Below are positions 53,643 through 64,000 of a stretch of DNA of 64,000 nucleotides, piece after piece. The notes beneath the pieces were generated by a model. The model saw only the letters and a list, made by a program, of their open reading frames with translations, was not told where the DNA came from and made no database searches. The position numbers were made by a program, and so were the translations under genes. The first letter of the stretch is position 1, and each line of letters begins with the position of its first letter. Source of the stretch: Variovorax sp. PAMC26660 (GTDB taxonomy: Bacteria; Pseudomonadota; Gammaproteobacteria; Burkholderiales; Burkholderiaceae_C); assembly GCF_014302995.1 (NCBI RefSeq), contig NZ_CP060295.1, positions 6,997,501 through 7,061,500 of the forward strand, in the 5' to 3' direction.

Positions 53643-55337
53643 ATGGACACCAAGCCAATCCAGATCAATCGCCGCAGCGCCAACATCGTCGAAGGCAAGA
53701 GCCGCGCCCCCAACCGCTCGATGTTCTATGCCATGGGCTACGAAGAGAGCGACTTCAAGAAGCCGATGGTCGGCGTCGCCAACGGCCACAGCACCATCAC
53801 GCCCTGCAACTCGGGCCTGCAGAAGCTGGCCGACGCGGCCATCGCGGGCATCGAGGAAGCCGGCGGCAACGCGCAGGTGTTCGGCACGCCCACCATTTCC
53901 GACGGCATGGCCATGGGCACCGAAGGCATGAAGTACTCGCTGGTGAGCCGCGAAGTCATTTCGGACTGCATCGAAACCTGCGTCGGTGGTCAGTGGATGG
54001 ACGGCGTGCTCGTGGTCGGCGGCTGCGACAAGAACATGCCCGGCGGCCTGATGGGCATGCTGCGCGCCAACGTGCCGGCCATCTACGTGTACGGCGGCAC
54101 CATCCTGCCGGGGCGCTACAAGGGGCAAGACCTGAACATCGTGAGCGTGTTCGAAGCCGTGGGCCAGAACGCCGCAGGCAACATGAGCGACGAAGACCTG
54201 CGTGAGATCGAGATGCGCGCCATTCCGGGCAGCGGCTCGTGCGGCGGCATGTACACGGCCAACACCATGTCCAGCGCGTTCGAGGCGCTGGGCATCTCGC
54301 TGCCCTACTCGTCGACCATGGCGAATCCGCACGACGAGAAGGCCAACTCGGCCAAGGAGTCAGCCAAGGTGCTGATCGAGGCGATCAAGAAAGACCTGAA
54401 GCCGCGCGACATCGTGACCAAGAAGGCTATCGAAAACGCCGTGGCCGTCATCATGGCCACGGGCGGCTCGACCAACGCGGTGCTGCACTTCCTGGCCATC
54501 GCGCACGCGGCCGAGGTCGAATGGACCATCGACGACTTCGAGCGCATGCGCAAGAAGGTGCCGGTGCTGTGCGACCTGAAGCCCTCGGGCAAGTACCTCG
54601 CGGTCGACCTGCACAAGGCCGGCGGCATTCCGCAAGTCATGAAGGTGCTGCTGAACGCGGGCCTGCTGCATGGCGACTGCATCACCATCAGCGGCCAGAC
54701 GATTGCCGAAGTGCTCAAGGACGTGCCCGACGTGCCGCGCGCCGACCAGGACGTGATCCGCACGATCGACAAGCCGATGTACGCCGAAGGCCACCTGGCG
54801 ATCCTGAAGGGCAACCTGTCGCCCGAAGGCGCTGTCGCCAAGATCACCGGCCTGAAGAACCCGGTCATCACCGGCCCGGCGCGCGTGTTCGACGACGAGC
54901 AATCGGCGCTGCAGGCCATCCTGGCCGGCAAGATCGTGGCCGGCGACGTGATGGTGCTGCGCTACCTCGGCCCCAAGGGCGGCCCGGGCATGCCGGAAAT
55001 GCTGGCCCCCACCGGCGCGCTGATCGGCGCGGGCCTGGGCGAAAGCGTGGGCCTGATCACCGATGGCCGCTTCTCTGGCGGCACCTGGGGCATGGTCGTG
55101 GGCCACGTGGCGCCTGAAGCTGCGGCCGGCGGCACCATCGCGTTCGTGAACGAAGGCGACTCGATCACCATCGACGCGCACAAGCTGGTGCTCGAACTGA
55201 ACGTGCCCGAAGCCGAGATCGCCAAGCGCCGCGAGGGCTGGAAGGCCCCGGCTCCGCGCTACACGCGCGGCGTACAAGCGAAGTTCGCGTTCAACGCATC
55301 GAGCGCCAGCTCAGGCGCGGTGCTCGACAAGTTCTGA
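53643..55337 (+). CDS. ilvD: Dihydroxy-acid dehydratase
   Basis: 564-aa Fe-S dehydratase of valine/isoleucine synthesis. The three cluster-ligand cysteines are visible: [16 protein letters not shown] and [14 protein letters not shown]. The C-terminal [20 protein letters not shown] is conserved. Length matches the shorter (about 560 aa, [2Fe-2S]-type) bacterial group. Start [18 protein letters not shown]. Expression is probably controlled by the divergent LysR gene. Confidence 0.96.
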   Translation: MDTKPIQINRRSANIVEGKSRAPNRSMFYAMGYEESDFKKPMVGVANGHSTITPCNSGLQKLADAAIAGIEEAGGNAQVFGTPTISDGMAMGTEGMKYSLVSREVISDCIETCVGGQWMDGVLVVGGCDKNMPGGLMGMLRANVPAIYVYGGTILPGRYKGQDLNIVSVFEAVGQNAAGNMSDEDLREIEMRAIPGSGSCGGMYTANTMSSAFEALGISLPYSSTMANPHDEKANSAKESAKVLIEAIKKDLKPRDIVTKKAIENAVAVIMATGGSTNAVLHFLAIAHAAEVEWTIDDFERMRKKVPVLCDLKPSGKYLAVDLHKAGGIPQVMKVLLNAGLLHGDCITISGQTIAEVLKDVPDVPRADQDVIRTIDKPMYAEGHLAILKGNLSPEGAVAKITGLKNPVITGPARVFDDEQSALQAILAGKIVAGDVMVLRYLGPKGGPGMPEMLAPTGALIGAGLGESVGLITDGRFSGGTWGMVVGHVAPEAAAGGTIAFVNEGDSITIDAHKLVLELNVPEAEIAKRREGWKAPAPRYTRGVQAKFAFNASSASSGAVLDKF

Positions 55338-55348
55338 TTCCTTCGGGA

Positions 55349-55400
55349 AACACCGAGGAACCGGCTTTGCCGGGCCTCCGGTGTTGCCCCCGGTAGGGGG
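55349..55400. repeat. GC-rich double hairpin after ilvD
   Basis: Hairpin 1 (55349-55385): 7-bp outer stem AACACCG/CGGTGTT with inner AGG/CCT and CCGGC/GCCGG pairs. Hairpin 2 (55387-55400): CCCCC-GGTA-GGGGG. No T-tract, so not a classical terminator. It occupies the convergent gap between ilvD and the DUF3592 gene and may be an mRNA-end structure or a dispersed genus-specific repeat. Confidence 0.55.
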
Positions 55401-55446
55401 TTGGCGAAGTGACGCGAAGTGCACGCAGCCTGGGGGCGAGCCTTGT

Positions 55447-56268
55447 TCAGGCCATCATCCACGCGCCGTAGCCGAAGGCCAGAAACCCAAGGCCGACGAT
55501 CGCGAGGATGCTGCGGAACTGGAAATCCGTCGCCGGCGGCAAGCTCTGCACGATGAAGTGCAGCAAGGCCCCGGCGCCGATGGTCATGAAGCCCGCGCCG
55601 AACTGCTTCGCCGGGTTCGGATCGGGATAGAAGAACACGAGCGCGAAGCCCGCGAGAAACACCATGTTGGCGACCACGGTGCCGTGTGTACGCCAGCGCT
55701 GCTGCGCCGGCGTGGGATCGCGCACCAACCGCCGCCCGTCCTGGTGCCGGCCTTCCCTGATCGCCATGCCCATGAAGAAGAGGCCGAACATCGTCGGAAA
55801 TCCACCGAAGATGCCAAGCCCCCAGACGATGCCCCACATGTTCTGGAAATCGGCCACCAACGCCTGCGCTGGGTCGGCCTTGCTGTAGCGCACCTCGACC
55901 GGGTCGCCCCACTCCTTGCCGGTCAGGCCACCGCCCAGCCCCTTGACGCGGCGCTTCAATCCATCGGAAGCGGTGTATTCGACGATGGGCGCGCGCGATA
56001 TGGTCGTGCGGCCGTCGCTGTCCTTGCTGCGCTCTTCCACGAACTCGACCAGGCTGCCCTGCACGCTGTCCGTGCCGGCAATCGACTGGTAGCGGTGCCA
56101 GCCGACCGTGACCGCACCGTAAAGGCCTGCGCAGCCGATCAACAGCGCACCGACGCCGACACCCCAGAAGAAGGTCTTGAGCCACCCCACGAGCCCGCCG
56201 ATGGCCGGTCCGACCAACAGCGAGAGGCCGAAGACGAGCAATGCGCGGGTGGCGGCTTGGTCATCCAT
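55447..56268 (-). CDS. DUF3592 membrane protein
   Basis: 273 aa. Two N-terminal TM helices, a periplasmic or cytoplasmic DUF3592 domain (about residues 60-135, with PIVEYTASDG and GDPVEVRYSKADP), then three or four TM helices. The DUF3592 name rests on the I/V-x-Y ... P-V-x-V-x-Y-x-P pattern. Function unknown. Same strand as the Trp-rich gene, 61 bp downstream of it. Confidence 0.8.
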   Translation of the reverse strand: MDDQAATRALLVFGLSLLVGPAIGGLVGWLKTFFWGVGVGALLIGCAGLYGAVTVGWHRYQSIAGTDSVQGSLVEFVEERSKDSDGRTTISRAPIVEYTASDGLKRRVKGLGGGLTGKEWGDPVEVRYSKADPAQALVADFQNMWGIVWGLGIFGGFPTMFGLFFMGMAIREGRHQDGRRLVRDPTPAQQRWRTHGTVVANMVFLAGFALVFFYPDPNPAKQFGAGFMTIGAGALLHFIVQSLPPATDFQFRSILAIVGLGFLAFGYGAWMMA

Positions 56269-56329
56269 GGCGCACCTCCTTTCGGCATGGAGCGCGGGGT
56301 TTGTCAGGCGGGTAGCGGCGGCACCGCGC

Positions 56330-56584
56330 TCAGCGGCGCGGGGGCTGGCCGTTGCTGGTCTTCATGCCCATGTTGGTCTTCTGGCGGTCGATGCGCGCCT
56401 GCTTGCGCTTGTCTTCCCGCTCCATGACCCTTCGCTTGGTATAGCCCGAGGAATCGGCCCAGGCCCACCACGCGATGGCCATCGCGAACGGGGAAAGCAC
56501 GATCCACCAGCTCCAGCCGGCGACCATGCCGACTTCGAGGTACTTGAGGGCAATGCCCAGCAGGCCCAGCAGCAAAAACAACAT
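56330..56584 (-). CDS. Small Trp-rich membrane protein (TIGR04438-like)
   Basis: 84 aa: two hydrophobic helices with tryptophans clustered in MVAGWSWWIV and AIAWWAWAD, then a highly charged Lys/Arg/Glu tail. The pattern resembles the small Trp-rich family seen in Burkholderiales. No function known. Divergent from the cytochrome gene. Confidence 0.82.
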   Translation of the reverse strand: MLFLLLGLLGIALKYLEVGMVAGWSWWIVLSPFAMAIAWWAWADSSGYTKRRVMEREDKRKQARIDRQKTNMGMKTSNGQPPRR

Positions 56585-56690
56585 CGCGAATCCCCCGGGG
56601 TTTGTGGCAACGCATCCGGACGCCGGTGCACGGCGCTACCTACAATCGCGTTGCATCGAATGTAACCCAGCCCTTACGAAATACATCCCC

Positions 56691-56996
56691 ATGAAAAGAG
56701 TCCTGTTGTTGGTCGCCCTGGGCTTCGGCGTCGCAGCCCCCGCCTTCGCCGATCTCGCCCTGGCCACGTCGAAGAACTGCATGAGTTGCCACGCGGTCGA
56801 GCGCAAGGTGCTCGGGCCGTCGTTCAAGGATGTGGCCGCGAAGTACAAGGACGACAAGGGTGCCGTCGACACGCTCGCCAGCAAGATCATGAAGGGCGGC
56901 TCCGGCGTCTGGGGGCCGGTGCCGATGCCGGCGAACAACCAGGTCAGCGAAGCGGATGCAAAGAAGCTGGCCGCCTGGGTGCTGTCGACGAAGTAA
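56691..56996 (+). CDS. Small periplasmic cytochrome c (c551/c552 type)
   Basis: 101 aa with a signal peptide (VLLLVALGFGVAAPAFA), haem motif CMSCH and distal Met in GPVPMPANNQVSEADAKKLAAW, the class I short cytochrome pattern. Electron carrier to terminal oxidases or peroxidases. Single gene, convergent with the LapA-like gene (6-bp gap). Confidence 0.94.
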   Translation: MKRVLLLVALGFGVAAPAFADLALATSKNCMSCHAVERKVLGPSFKDVAAKYKDDKGAVDTLASKIMKGGSGVWGPVPMPANNQVSEADAKKLAAWVLSTK

Positions 56997-57002
56997 TCCC
57001 CG

Positions 57003-57503
57003 TCAACCCTGCGGGTTGATGTCCACCGGCAGCGGACGGCGCTCGATGCGATCTTCAAGCTGGCCGATGTGCGCGGCCACCGTGTTGTCGGTCTGGTCGG
57101 AGCGCAACCGGACGGCGGTTTCAAGCTGATCCATGCGCGCCAGCACGGCCGTGTGACGGTCTGCGTTGTGCGCCATGTGCTTGTTCTCTTGCGCTTCGAG
57201 GAAGTTGCGCAACTCGGTGAAGCGCGAGGCTTCGGCCTTGTCCGCGAGGTCGCGCTGGACTTGCATTTCCTTCGTGTGGCGCTTGGTGTCGAGCAGCACC
57301 GAACTGTGCAGGTACAGCACGTAGACCAGGAAGAAGGCCGCGAGCACGACCGTGAGCCCCAGCATGATCAGCCCCAGCGGCGCCGAGACGGTCATGAAGC
57401 CCAGCCACACATCGGTGGGCGCCGACAGCGCCCCCCAGTTCAGCGCGGCGAGTGCTGCAATCAGCAGCACGATGACAAACAGGAAAGCGGATCTCACACC
57501 CAT
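57003..57503 (-). CDS. LapA-domain (DUF1049) membrane protein
   Basis: 166 aa: two TM helices (about residues 4-24 and 43-68) with the short LapA-type loop (ALSAPTDVWLGFMTVSAPLGLIMLG), followed by a cytoplasmic coiled coil of about 95 residues. LapA proteins assist lipopolysaccharide assembly in E. coli; the long coiled coil here is longer than usual. ATG 57503 is chosen because it starts the first TM helix. Confidence 0.8.
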   Translation of the reverse strand: MGVRSAFLFVIVLLIAALAALNWGALSAPTDVWLGFMTVSAPLGLIMLGLTVVLAAFFLVYVLYLHSSVLLDTKRHTKEMQVQRDLADKAEASRFTELRNFLEAQENKHMAHNADRHTAVLARMDQLETAVRLRSDQTDNTVAAHIGQLEDRIERRPLPVDINPQG

Positions 57504-57630
57504 GGGGGCCTCCTTCGGAAAGATCGAACACAAATGCAGGCCGCACGCACCGGAGCGCGCGGCAACTGAATTGGTTTTACCTCAGCCGAAGGGCCCGTCC
57601 GGCGCTGCCGGACGGATAAACGGCCACGTC

Positions 57631-59628
<1,998 letters not shown>

Positions 59629-59773
59629 TCTCTTGTCTCCTGGATGGATGCGGCCGTAATGTCGACGGGCCCACTTACGGGCTACTGACGGCCCGATGTT
59701 AGTTCGCGGGGTTATCACGAGTCCGACACGGGGGCACCCCTAGAATCGCCGGTCTTCCACGAACCTCCACCCG

Positions 59774-60409
59774 ATGTCCGCGCCCGATCCTTTCGACCCT
59801 CTGAACCCGCCCACTCCCCGGACCTCGCCAATGGGACCGTTGCCCCGGCTGATCTTTGCAAGCCGCTGGCTGCAACTGCCCCTGTACCTGGGCCTGATCG
59901 TGGCGCAGGCGGTGTACGTGGTGCACTTCCTGGTCGAGCTGCTGCACCTGGTCGAAGCCGCGTTCGGCAGCCAGACCGCGCTGCAGGCCCTGATCACCAG
60001 CATCGGCTACAAGACAACGGCGCCGGTCGGCGCCCTCAACGAGACGGTGATCATGCTGGTGGTGCTGGCGCTGATCGACGTGGTGATGATCTCGAACCTG
60101 CTGATCATGGTGATCGTGGGCGGCTACGAAACCTTCGTGAGCCGCATGAACCTCGAAGGCCACCGCGACCAGCCCGAGTGGCTGAGCCACGTGAACGCCT
60201 CGGTGCTCAAGGTCAAGCTGGCCACCGCGATCATCGGCATCAGCTCGATCCACCTGCTCAAGACCTTCATCAACGCAGACAACTACACCGACCGCGTGCT
60301 GATCGCGCAGACCGTGATCCACATCGCCTTCCTGCTCTCGGCCATGGCCATCGCCTACACCGACAAGCTGATGACGTCAAACGCGTCGCAAGGCGGCGCC
60401 CCTCACTGA
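59774..60409 (+). CDS. YqhA-family (UPF0114) membrane protein
   Basis: 211 aa with a Pro-rich N-terminus and about four TM helices. Signature ALIDVVMISNLLIMVIVGGYETFVS and KVKLATAIIGISSIHLLKTFI are typical of YqhA. Function unknown. Divergent from acs. Confidence 0.9.
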   Translation: MSAPDPFDPLNPPTPRTSPMGPLPRLIFASRWLQLPLYLGLIVAQAVYVVHFLVELLHLVEAAFGSQTALQALITSIGYKTTAPVGALNETVIMLVVLALIDVVMISNLLIMVIVGGYETFVSRMNLEGHRDQPEWLSHVNASVLKVKLATAIIGISSIHLLKTFINADNYTDRVLIAQTVIHIAFLLSAMAIAYTDKLMTSNASQGGAPH

Positions 60410-60425
60410 GCGCCACGGCTTCGCC

Positions 60426-61343
60426 CTAACCTGCGTGCGGCACGTCCCACGCAGGCATTTCGGTGAAGCGCTCGGCGAGGAAGTCGAGCATGGTGCGCAG
60501 CGTGGCCGGCATGTGTTTGCGCGAGGCGTAGACGGCATACATGCCCACCACCTGCGGCTCGAAATCGGGAAAGAGCGGCACCAATTCCCCGGCCTGCACC
60601 AGCTCCGACGTCAGGTAGGTCGGCAGCATCGCGATGCCAGCCCCGGCCCGCGCCAGGTACATCAGGCTGGCCGCGTCGTTGGTCGACACATTGCCGCCCA
60701 CGGCCACGGACGCCGGCTCCCCGTCTTTGTTGCGCGTGAAATTCCAGAGGCTGCGCCCGAAATAGGAATGCGTGAGGCAGTTGCGCTGGGCAAGTTCTTC
60801 CACGCGCACCGGCTTGCCATGCTCCTTGAGGTAGGCCGGTGAGGCACAAACCACCGAGCGGCACACCGTGAGCCGGCGTGCGATCAGGTTGGGGTCGATC
60901 TCCACCGCCACGCGAATGGCGAGGTCGATGCGCTCGTCCACGAGGTTCACCGCGCGGTCCATCAGCACGAGGTCGACCGCCACGCCCGGATAAAGCCGCA
61001 CGTAGTCGGCCACGGCCTCGGCCAGTTGCGCCTGCGCGAACGAGGTGCTGGCGGTGATGCGCAACTGTCCGCGCGGCGCCTCGGCCGGATGCCGCACCGC
61101 GGCCTGCATGTCGCCTGTGAGTTCCAGCACCTGGCGGCAGCGCGGCAACAGCTCTTCGCCCGCTGCCGTGAGGCTCAGGCGGCGTGTCGTGCGATGCAGC
61201 AGGCGTGCGCCGGTCCATTGCTCCAGTTCGGCCACATAGCGCGTGACCACGGGACGGGACATGTCGAGCTTGTCGGCCGCGGCCGAGAGGCTGCCCGAAT
61301 CCACCACGTTCACGAACACCCGCATTGCGTTCAATCGATCCAT
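60426..61343 (-). CDS. LysR-family transcriptional regulator
   Basis: 305 aa: HTH FVNVVDSGSLSAAADKLDMSRPVVTRYVAELE and an effector domain with a CrgA-like layout (RGQLRITASTSFAQAQLAEAV). ATG 61343 gives the usual MDRLNAMRVF opening. Divergent from the NmrA-type gene, its likely target; a dyad AGAAATA-N20-TATTTCT (61356-61389) lies between. Confidence 0.92.
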   Translation of the reverse strand: MDRLNAMRVFVNVVDSGSLSAAADKLDMSRPVVTRYVAELEQWTGARLLHRTTRRLSLTAAGEELLPRCRQVLELTGDMQAAVRHPAEAPRGQLRITASTSFAQAQLAEAVADYVRLYPGVAVDLVLMDRAVNLVDERIDLAIRVAVEIDPNLIARRLTVCRSVVCASPAYLKEHGKPVRVEELAQRNCLTHSYFGRSLWNFTRNKDGEPASVAVGGNVSTNDAASLMYLARAGAGIAMLPTYLTSELVQAGELVPLFPDFEPQVVGMYAVYASRKHMPATLRTMLDFLAERFTEMPAWDVPHAG

Positions 61344-61355
61344 TTGAACGATTTT

Positions 61356-61389
61356 AGAAATAAACAAACGCGCAATTCGAGGTATTTCT
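61356..61389. promoter_or_regulatory. AT-rich dyad between LysR and NmrA-type genes
   Basis: AGAAATA (61356-61362) and TATTTCT (61383-61389) form an inverted repeat spaced by 20 bp in the only AT-rich stretch of this 110-bp divergent region. Possible LysR-controlled promoter/operator. Confidence 0.35.
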
Positions 61390-61453
61390 TTCGAAAGCAG
61401 AAACCTAAGATGCGGTTCATCCCTTCCACTTTTCTTTCTGACAGGAGTTCCTC

Positions 61454-62071
61454 ATGAGCCACATCGCCATCATTGGTGCCACCGGACGTGCCGGCGGCCG
61501 CCTTCTCGAAGAAGCGCTGCGCCGCGGCCACACCGTGACCGCCATCGCCCGCAAGGCCAGCGACAAGCTGTCGGGCCGCGCCAACGTGAAGGCCATCGAC
61601 CTCGACGTGCTCGACGCGCCCGCGCTCGAAAAAGCCCTCGCCGGCCACGACGCCGTGTTCAGCGCCGCGCACTTCGCCACCGTGCCGCCCGCCGCCGTCA
61701 TCGGCCCGGTCAAGCGCGCGGGCGTCAAGCGCCTGCTGGTGGTCGGCGGTGCCGGCAGCCTGTTTGCGGCGCCGGGCCTGAAAGTGATCGACACGCCGAA
61801 CTTCCCCGATGCGTACCGCGCCGAAGCTTCGGCCGGTGGCGTGTTCCTCGACGCATTGCGCGGCGAGCAGGAACTCGACTGGACCTTCCTGTCGCCCTCC
61901 GCCGAATTCGTCGAAGGCGAGCGGACGGCCAAGTTCCGCCTCGGCAAGGACGACCTGCTGGTGAGCGCCGAAGGCCGCAGCTGGATCACCTTCGAGGACT
62001 ACGCGATCGCGTTCATCGACGAGCTGGAAAAGCCGGCGCACTCGCGCCAGCGCTACACAATCGGGTACTGA
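61454..62071 (+). CDS. NAD(P)-binding, NmrA/YwnB-like atypical SDR
   Basis: 205 aa. N-terminal Rossmann motif HIAIIGATGRAGGRLLEEAL (GATGxxG) and WTFLSPSAEFVEGERT, typical of small NAD(P)H-binding proteins such as YwnB. Classical YxxxK catalytic residues are not evident, so it may be a redox sensor or flavin/quinone-type reductase. Shine-Dalgarno AGGAG lies 8 nt upstream. Confidence 0.9.
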   Translation: MSHIAIIGATGRAGGRLLEEALRRGHTVTAIARKASDKLSGRANVKAIDLDVLDAPALEKALAGHDAVFSAAHFATVPPAAVIGPVKRAGVKRLLVVGGAGSLFAAPGLKVIDTPNFPDAYRAEASAGGVFLDALRGEQELDWTFLSPSAEFVEGERTAKFRLGKDDLLVSAEGRSWITFEDYAIAFIDELEKPAHSRQRYTIGY

Positions 62072-62084
62072 TCGCCCGGCAACG

Positions 62085-62110
62085 AAAAAGGACCCTCGCG
62101 GGTCCTTTTT
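62085..62110. terminator. Bidirectional intrinsic terminator between NmrA-type gene and fumC
   Basis: Perfect 11-bp stem AAAAAGGACCC/GGGTCCTTTTT with a TCGC tetraloop, giving a T-run in both directions. It serves the convergent genes ending at 62071 (plus) and 62126 (minus). Confidence 0.92.
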
Positions 62111-62125
62111 TCATGGGTGATCGAC

Positions 62126-63523
62126 TCAGCGGCCGGTCATGTTCTCCGGCACCACCCACTGGTCGAACTGCTCGGCCGTCAGGTGGCCCGAAGCAATCGC
62201 CGCTTCACGCAGGCTCGTGCCTTCCTTGTGTGCCTTCTTCGCGATGTAGGCCGATTTGTCGTAGCCGATGTGCGTGTTCAGCGCCGTCACCAGCATCAGC
62301 GAACGCTGCACCAGCTCGGTGATGCGCTCGCGGTTCGGCTCGATGCCCACGGCGCAGTGGTCGTTGAAGCTCACCATGCCGTCGGCCAGCAGGCGCACGC
62401 TCTGCAGGAAGTTGTGCGCCACCATCGGACGGAACACGTTCAGCTCGAAGTTGCCCGAGGCGCCGCCGATGTTGATGGCGACGTCGTTGCCGAACACCTG
62501 CGCGGCCAGCATCGTGACGGCTTCGCTCTGGGTCGGGTTGACCTTGCCCGGCATGATCGACGAACCGGGTTCGTTCTCGGGAATGCTCAGTTCGCCGATG
62601 CCGCTGCGCGGGCCGCTCGCGAGCCAGCGCACGTCGTTGGCGATCTTGTTCATGCTGGCTGCCAGCGTCTTCAGCGCGCCGTGAGCATGCACCAGCGCAT
62701 CGACGCTGGCCATGGCTTCGAACTTGTTCGGCGCGGTGATGAAAGGCAGGCCCGTGAGCTTTGCCAGTTCGGCCGCCACCTGCTCGGCGTAGCCCTTGGG
62801 CGCATTGAGGCCGGTGCCGACGGCCGTGCCGCCCAGTGCCAGTTCGCTCAGGTGCGGCAGCGCCGCACGCACATGCGCTTCGCCATGCGCCAGTTGCGCC
62901 ACATAGCCCGAGAACTCCTGGCCCAGCGTGAGGGGCGTGGCGTCCTGCAGGTGGGTACGGCCGATCTTCACGATGTCGGCGAAGTCCTTGGCCTTCTTGT
63001 CGAGCGTGCCGCGCAGCTTGGCAATGGCAGGCAGCAGCTTGTGCGTGATGGCCTCGACGGCGGCCACGTGCATGGCGGTGGGGAACACGTCGTTGCTCGA
63101 CTGGCTGCGGTTGACGTCGTCGTTCGGGTGCACCAGGCGCCCTTCGCCACGTTCACCGCCAAGGATTTCGCTCGCGCGGTTGGCCAGCACCTCGTTGACG
63201 TTCATGTTGGTTTGCGTGCCCGAGCCGGTCTGCCACACCACCAGCGGGAACTCGCCCGGGTGCTTGCCGGCGATGACTTCATCGGCCGCGGCCACGATGG
63301 CGTGGGTCTTCTTTTCGTCCTGCAGGCCCAGCGCGTGGTTGACCACGGCCGATGCACGCTTGACCTGCGCCAGCGCCTTGATGATCTCGCGCGGCTGCTG
63401 CTCGCCGGAGATGTCGAAGTTCTGCAGCGAGCGCTGCGTTTGCGCGCCCCACAGCTTGTCGGCCGGCACATCGATCGGGCCAAAGGTGTCGCGCTCGGCA
63501 CGGGTCTTGGGGGAAGTCGTCAT
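62126..63523 (-). CDS. fumC: Class II fumarate hydratase
   Basis: 465-aa Fe-independent fumarase of the TCA cycle. Signature [13 protein letters not shown], plus [37 protein letters not shown] and [20 protein letters not shown]. Start [20 protein letters not shown] is typical. A terminator-like hairpin lies about 25 nt upstream of its start. Confidence 0.97.
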   Translation of the reverse strand: MTTSPKTRAERDTFGPIDVPADKLWGAQTQRSLQNFDISGEQQPREIIKALAQVKRASAVVNHALGLQDEKKTHAIVAAADEVIAGKHPGEFPLVVWQTGSGTQTNMNVNEVLANRASEILGGERGEGRLVHPNDDVNRSQSSNDVFPTAMHVAAVEAITHKLLPAIAKLRGTLDKKAKDFADIVKIGRTHLQDATPLTLGQEFSGYVAQLAHGEAHVRAALPHLSELALGGTAVGTGLNAPKGYAEQVAAELAKLTGLPFITAPNKFEAMASVDALVHAHGALKTLAASMNKIANDVRWLASGPRSGIGELSIPENEPGSSIMPGKVNPTQSEAVTMLAAQVFGNDVAINIGGASGNFELNVFRPMVAHNFLQSVRLLADGMVSFNDHCAVGIEPNRERITELVQRSLMLVTALNTHIGYDKSAYIAKKAHKEGTSLREAAIASGHLTAEQFDQWVVPENMTGR

Positions 63524-63545
63524 GAGAAAAGCTCCGCAGTCTTGG

Positions 63546-63572
63546 AAAAAGCGCGCCCGCTCGCCGGGCGCG
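63546..63572 (-). terminator. Terminator-like hairpin in the fumC leader
   Basis: CGCGCCC (63552-63558) pairs with GGGCGCG (63566-63572) around a 7-nt loop; on the minus strand the stem is followed by CTTTTT (complement of 63546-63551). It sits 23-49 nt upstream of the fumC ATG, so it could attenuate fumC or end a transcript entering from the right. Confidence 0.5.
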
Positions 63573-63654
63573 ATGCCGAGTATCGCCCGATAGGAACGGC
63601 TCTCATCTGACGTGGGCTTTGCGTCGCGGCTGACATCACCTTACGCCTCCCAGG

Positions 63655-63684
63655 TTGACAGCCGTCATGCCAAAAAGTTATGAT
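63655..63684 (+). promoter_or_regulatory. Strong sigma70 promoter
   Basis: Consensus -35 TTGACA (63655-63660) and -10 TATGAT (63679-63684) with an 18-bp spacer. This is the best sigma70 match I noticed in the window. It points right, away from fumC, and no coding start follows within 200 bp. Confidence 0.8.
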
Positions 63685-63690
63685 CAAAGG

Positions 63691-63825
63691 CTTCCGAGGA
63701 CCTATAAGTCATGTTGATGACGTTGTAGGTCTCACCTGCACTACTCGCGGATCTTGAATCCCGTCGCGGTGTCAGGTTCATCCGCCGGGCCCAGCCCGGC
63801 AAAACCGGCCGGATTTTTCCGGCCC
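63691..63825 (+). ncRNA. Candidate small RNA or structured leader
   Basis: Downstream of the strong promoter, with the start estimated 7 nt after the -10. Hairpin 1 is GACCTATAAGTCAT / ATGACGTTGTAGGTC with a GTTG loop, one G-T pair and a bulged G (63699-63731). Hairpin 2 closes with ACCTGCAC / GTGTCAGGT (63734-63777) and an inner CGCG stem. Two GC-rich hairpins follow (63784-63800; 63807-63824), without a classical T-tract. No Rfam family is recognised by eye; it is not 6S (found at 41.2 kb) and lacks the SRP RNA and tmRNA motifs. It may be an independent sRNA or the leader of a gene beyond the window. Confidence 0.55.
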
Positions 63826-64000
63826 CATTGCCACGTCACGCTCTTCCAGGCGGCGCCCCTCGACCAGGCCCGTCGCTCTGCGAACGAAGCATCCGGCGGG
63901 CACTGGTTTCGTCGCCATGTCGTCTTCAGTGCCTGTCGGCAGCCTTTGCGGCTCGCCGGGCCATTGCACGCGCATTCATCACGCGCTCTGTTCGGGCAGC

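Noticed and set aside
63691..63825. Idea that the structured RNA is SRP RNA, tmRNA or 6S RNA
   Set aside because: The SRP GGAAGCAG core and the tmRNA tRNA-like end are absent, and 6S is clearly located after zapA.
63778..63975. Minus-strand frame of 65 codons at the right edge
   Set aside because: It overlaps the GC-rich hairpins of the candidate RNA, has no Shine-Dalgarno and no similarity that I recognise.
63917..64000. ATG-started plus-strand frame running off the window end
   Set aside because: Only 28 codons are visible, with atypical codons and Cys/His content; it could be a gene start but cannot be supported from this window.

Overview
The window looks like a chromosomal segment of a high-GC betaproteobacterium of the family Comamonadaceae, most likely Variovorax or a close relative. 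This rests on the strong GC bias, the zapA-6S RNA arrangement, a Bug-family (TctC) binding protein, a TIGR04438-type small Trp-rich protein and a ceo/bpe-type RND operon. No taxonomic marker gene is present, so the assignment is an inference. I see no prophage, transposase, CRISPR array, tRNA or rRNA.

Layout. 0-4.5 kb: a chemoreceptor and a divergent MalT-like LuxR regulator. 4.5-8.8 kb: cobalamin block I (cobC phosphatase, cobS, cobT, cobQ). 8.9-17.4 kb: a tiny hypothetical gene, then an RND multidrug efflux operon (llpE-adaptor-pump-OMF) with a divergent LysR regulator. 17.5-20.5 kb: YcgR c-di-GMP brake, OsmC, a GNAT enzyme and LrgAB. 20.5-36 kb: cobalamin block II, one tightly coupled minus-strand gene train headed by a cobalamin riboswitch (btuB-cobB-cobU-btuFCD, then cobO-bluB-TolQ-like-DUF2149-CobN-like-cbiB-cobD). 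36-42.8 kb: ClC transporter; a periplasmic amine oxidase/cytochrome c/RidA trio; the TIGR02449-like gene, zapA and 6S RNA; a TauE/SafE permease and UspA. 42.9-48.5 kb: malonate catabolism (matR-matA-tctC-ECH-matB). 49-64 kb: lgt, an SDR and its LysR, ilvR-like/ilvD, DUF3592, a small cytochrome c, a LapA-like protein, acs, YqhA, a LysR/NmrA pair, fumC, and a probable small RNA at the right end.

How the parts work together. The cobalamin genes encode outer- and inner-membrane corrinoid uptake (BtuB, BtuFCD), adenosylation (CobO), side-chain amidation (CobB, CobQ), aminopropanol attachment (CobD, CbiB) and lower-ligand assembly (BluB, CobT, CobU, CobS, CobC). No corrin-ring synthesis gene is in the window. 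The CobN homologue in this operon is predicted to be exported and membrane anchored, and it is translationally coupled to a TolQ/ExbB-like protein and an ExbD-like DUF2149 protein. This is the best candidate for an undescribed system: a proton-motive-force-driven periplasmic (de)chelatase.

The second notable feature is a roughly 260-bp repeat present three times (5966, 28807, 48707). Each copy holds two large hairpins whose 36-nt loops are complementary to each other. All copies have the same orientation and each lies 37-47 nt after the stop codon of a minus-strand gene. Two of the three sit in the cobalamin blocks.
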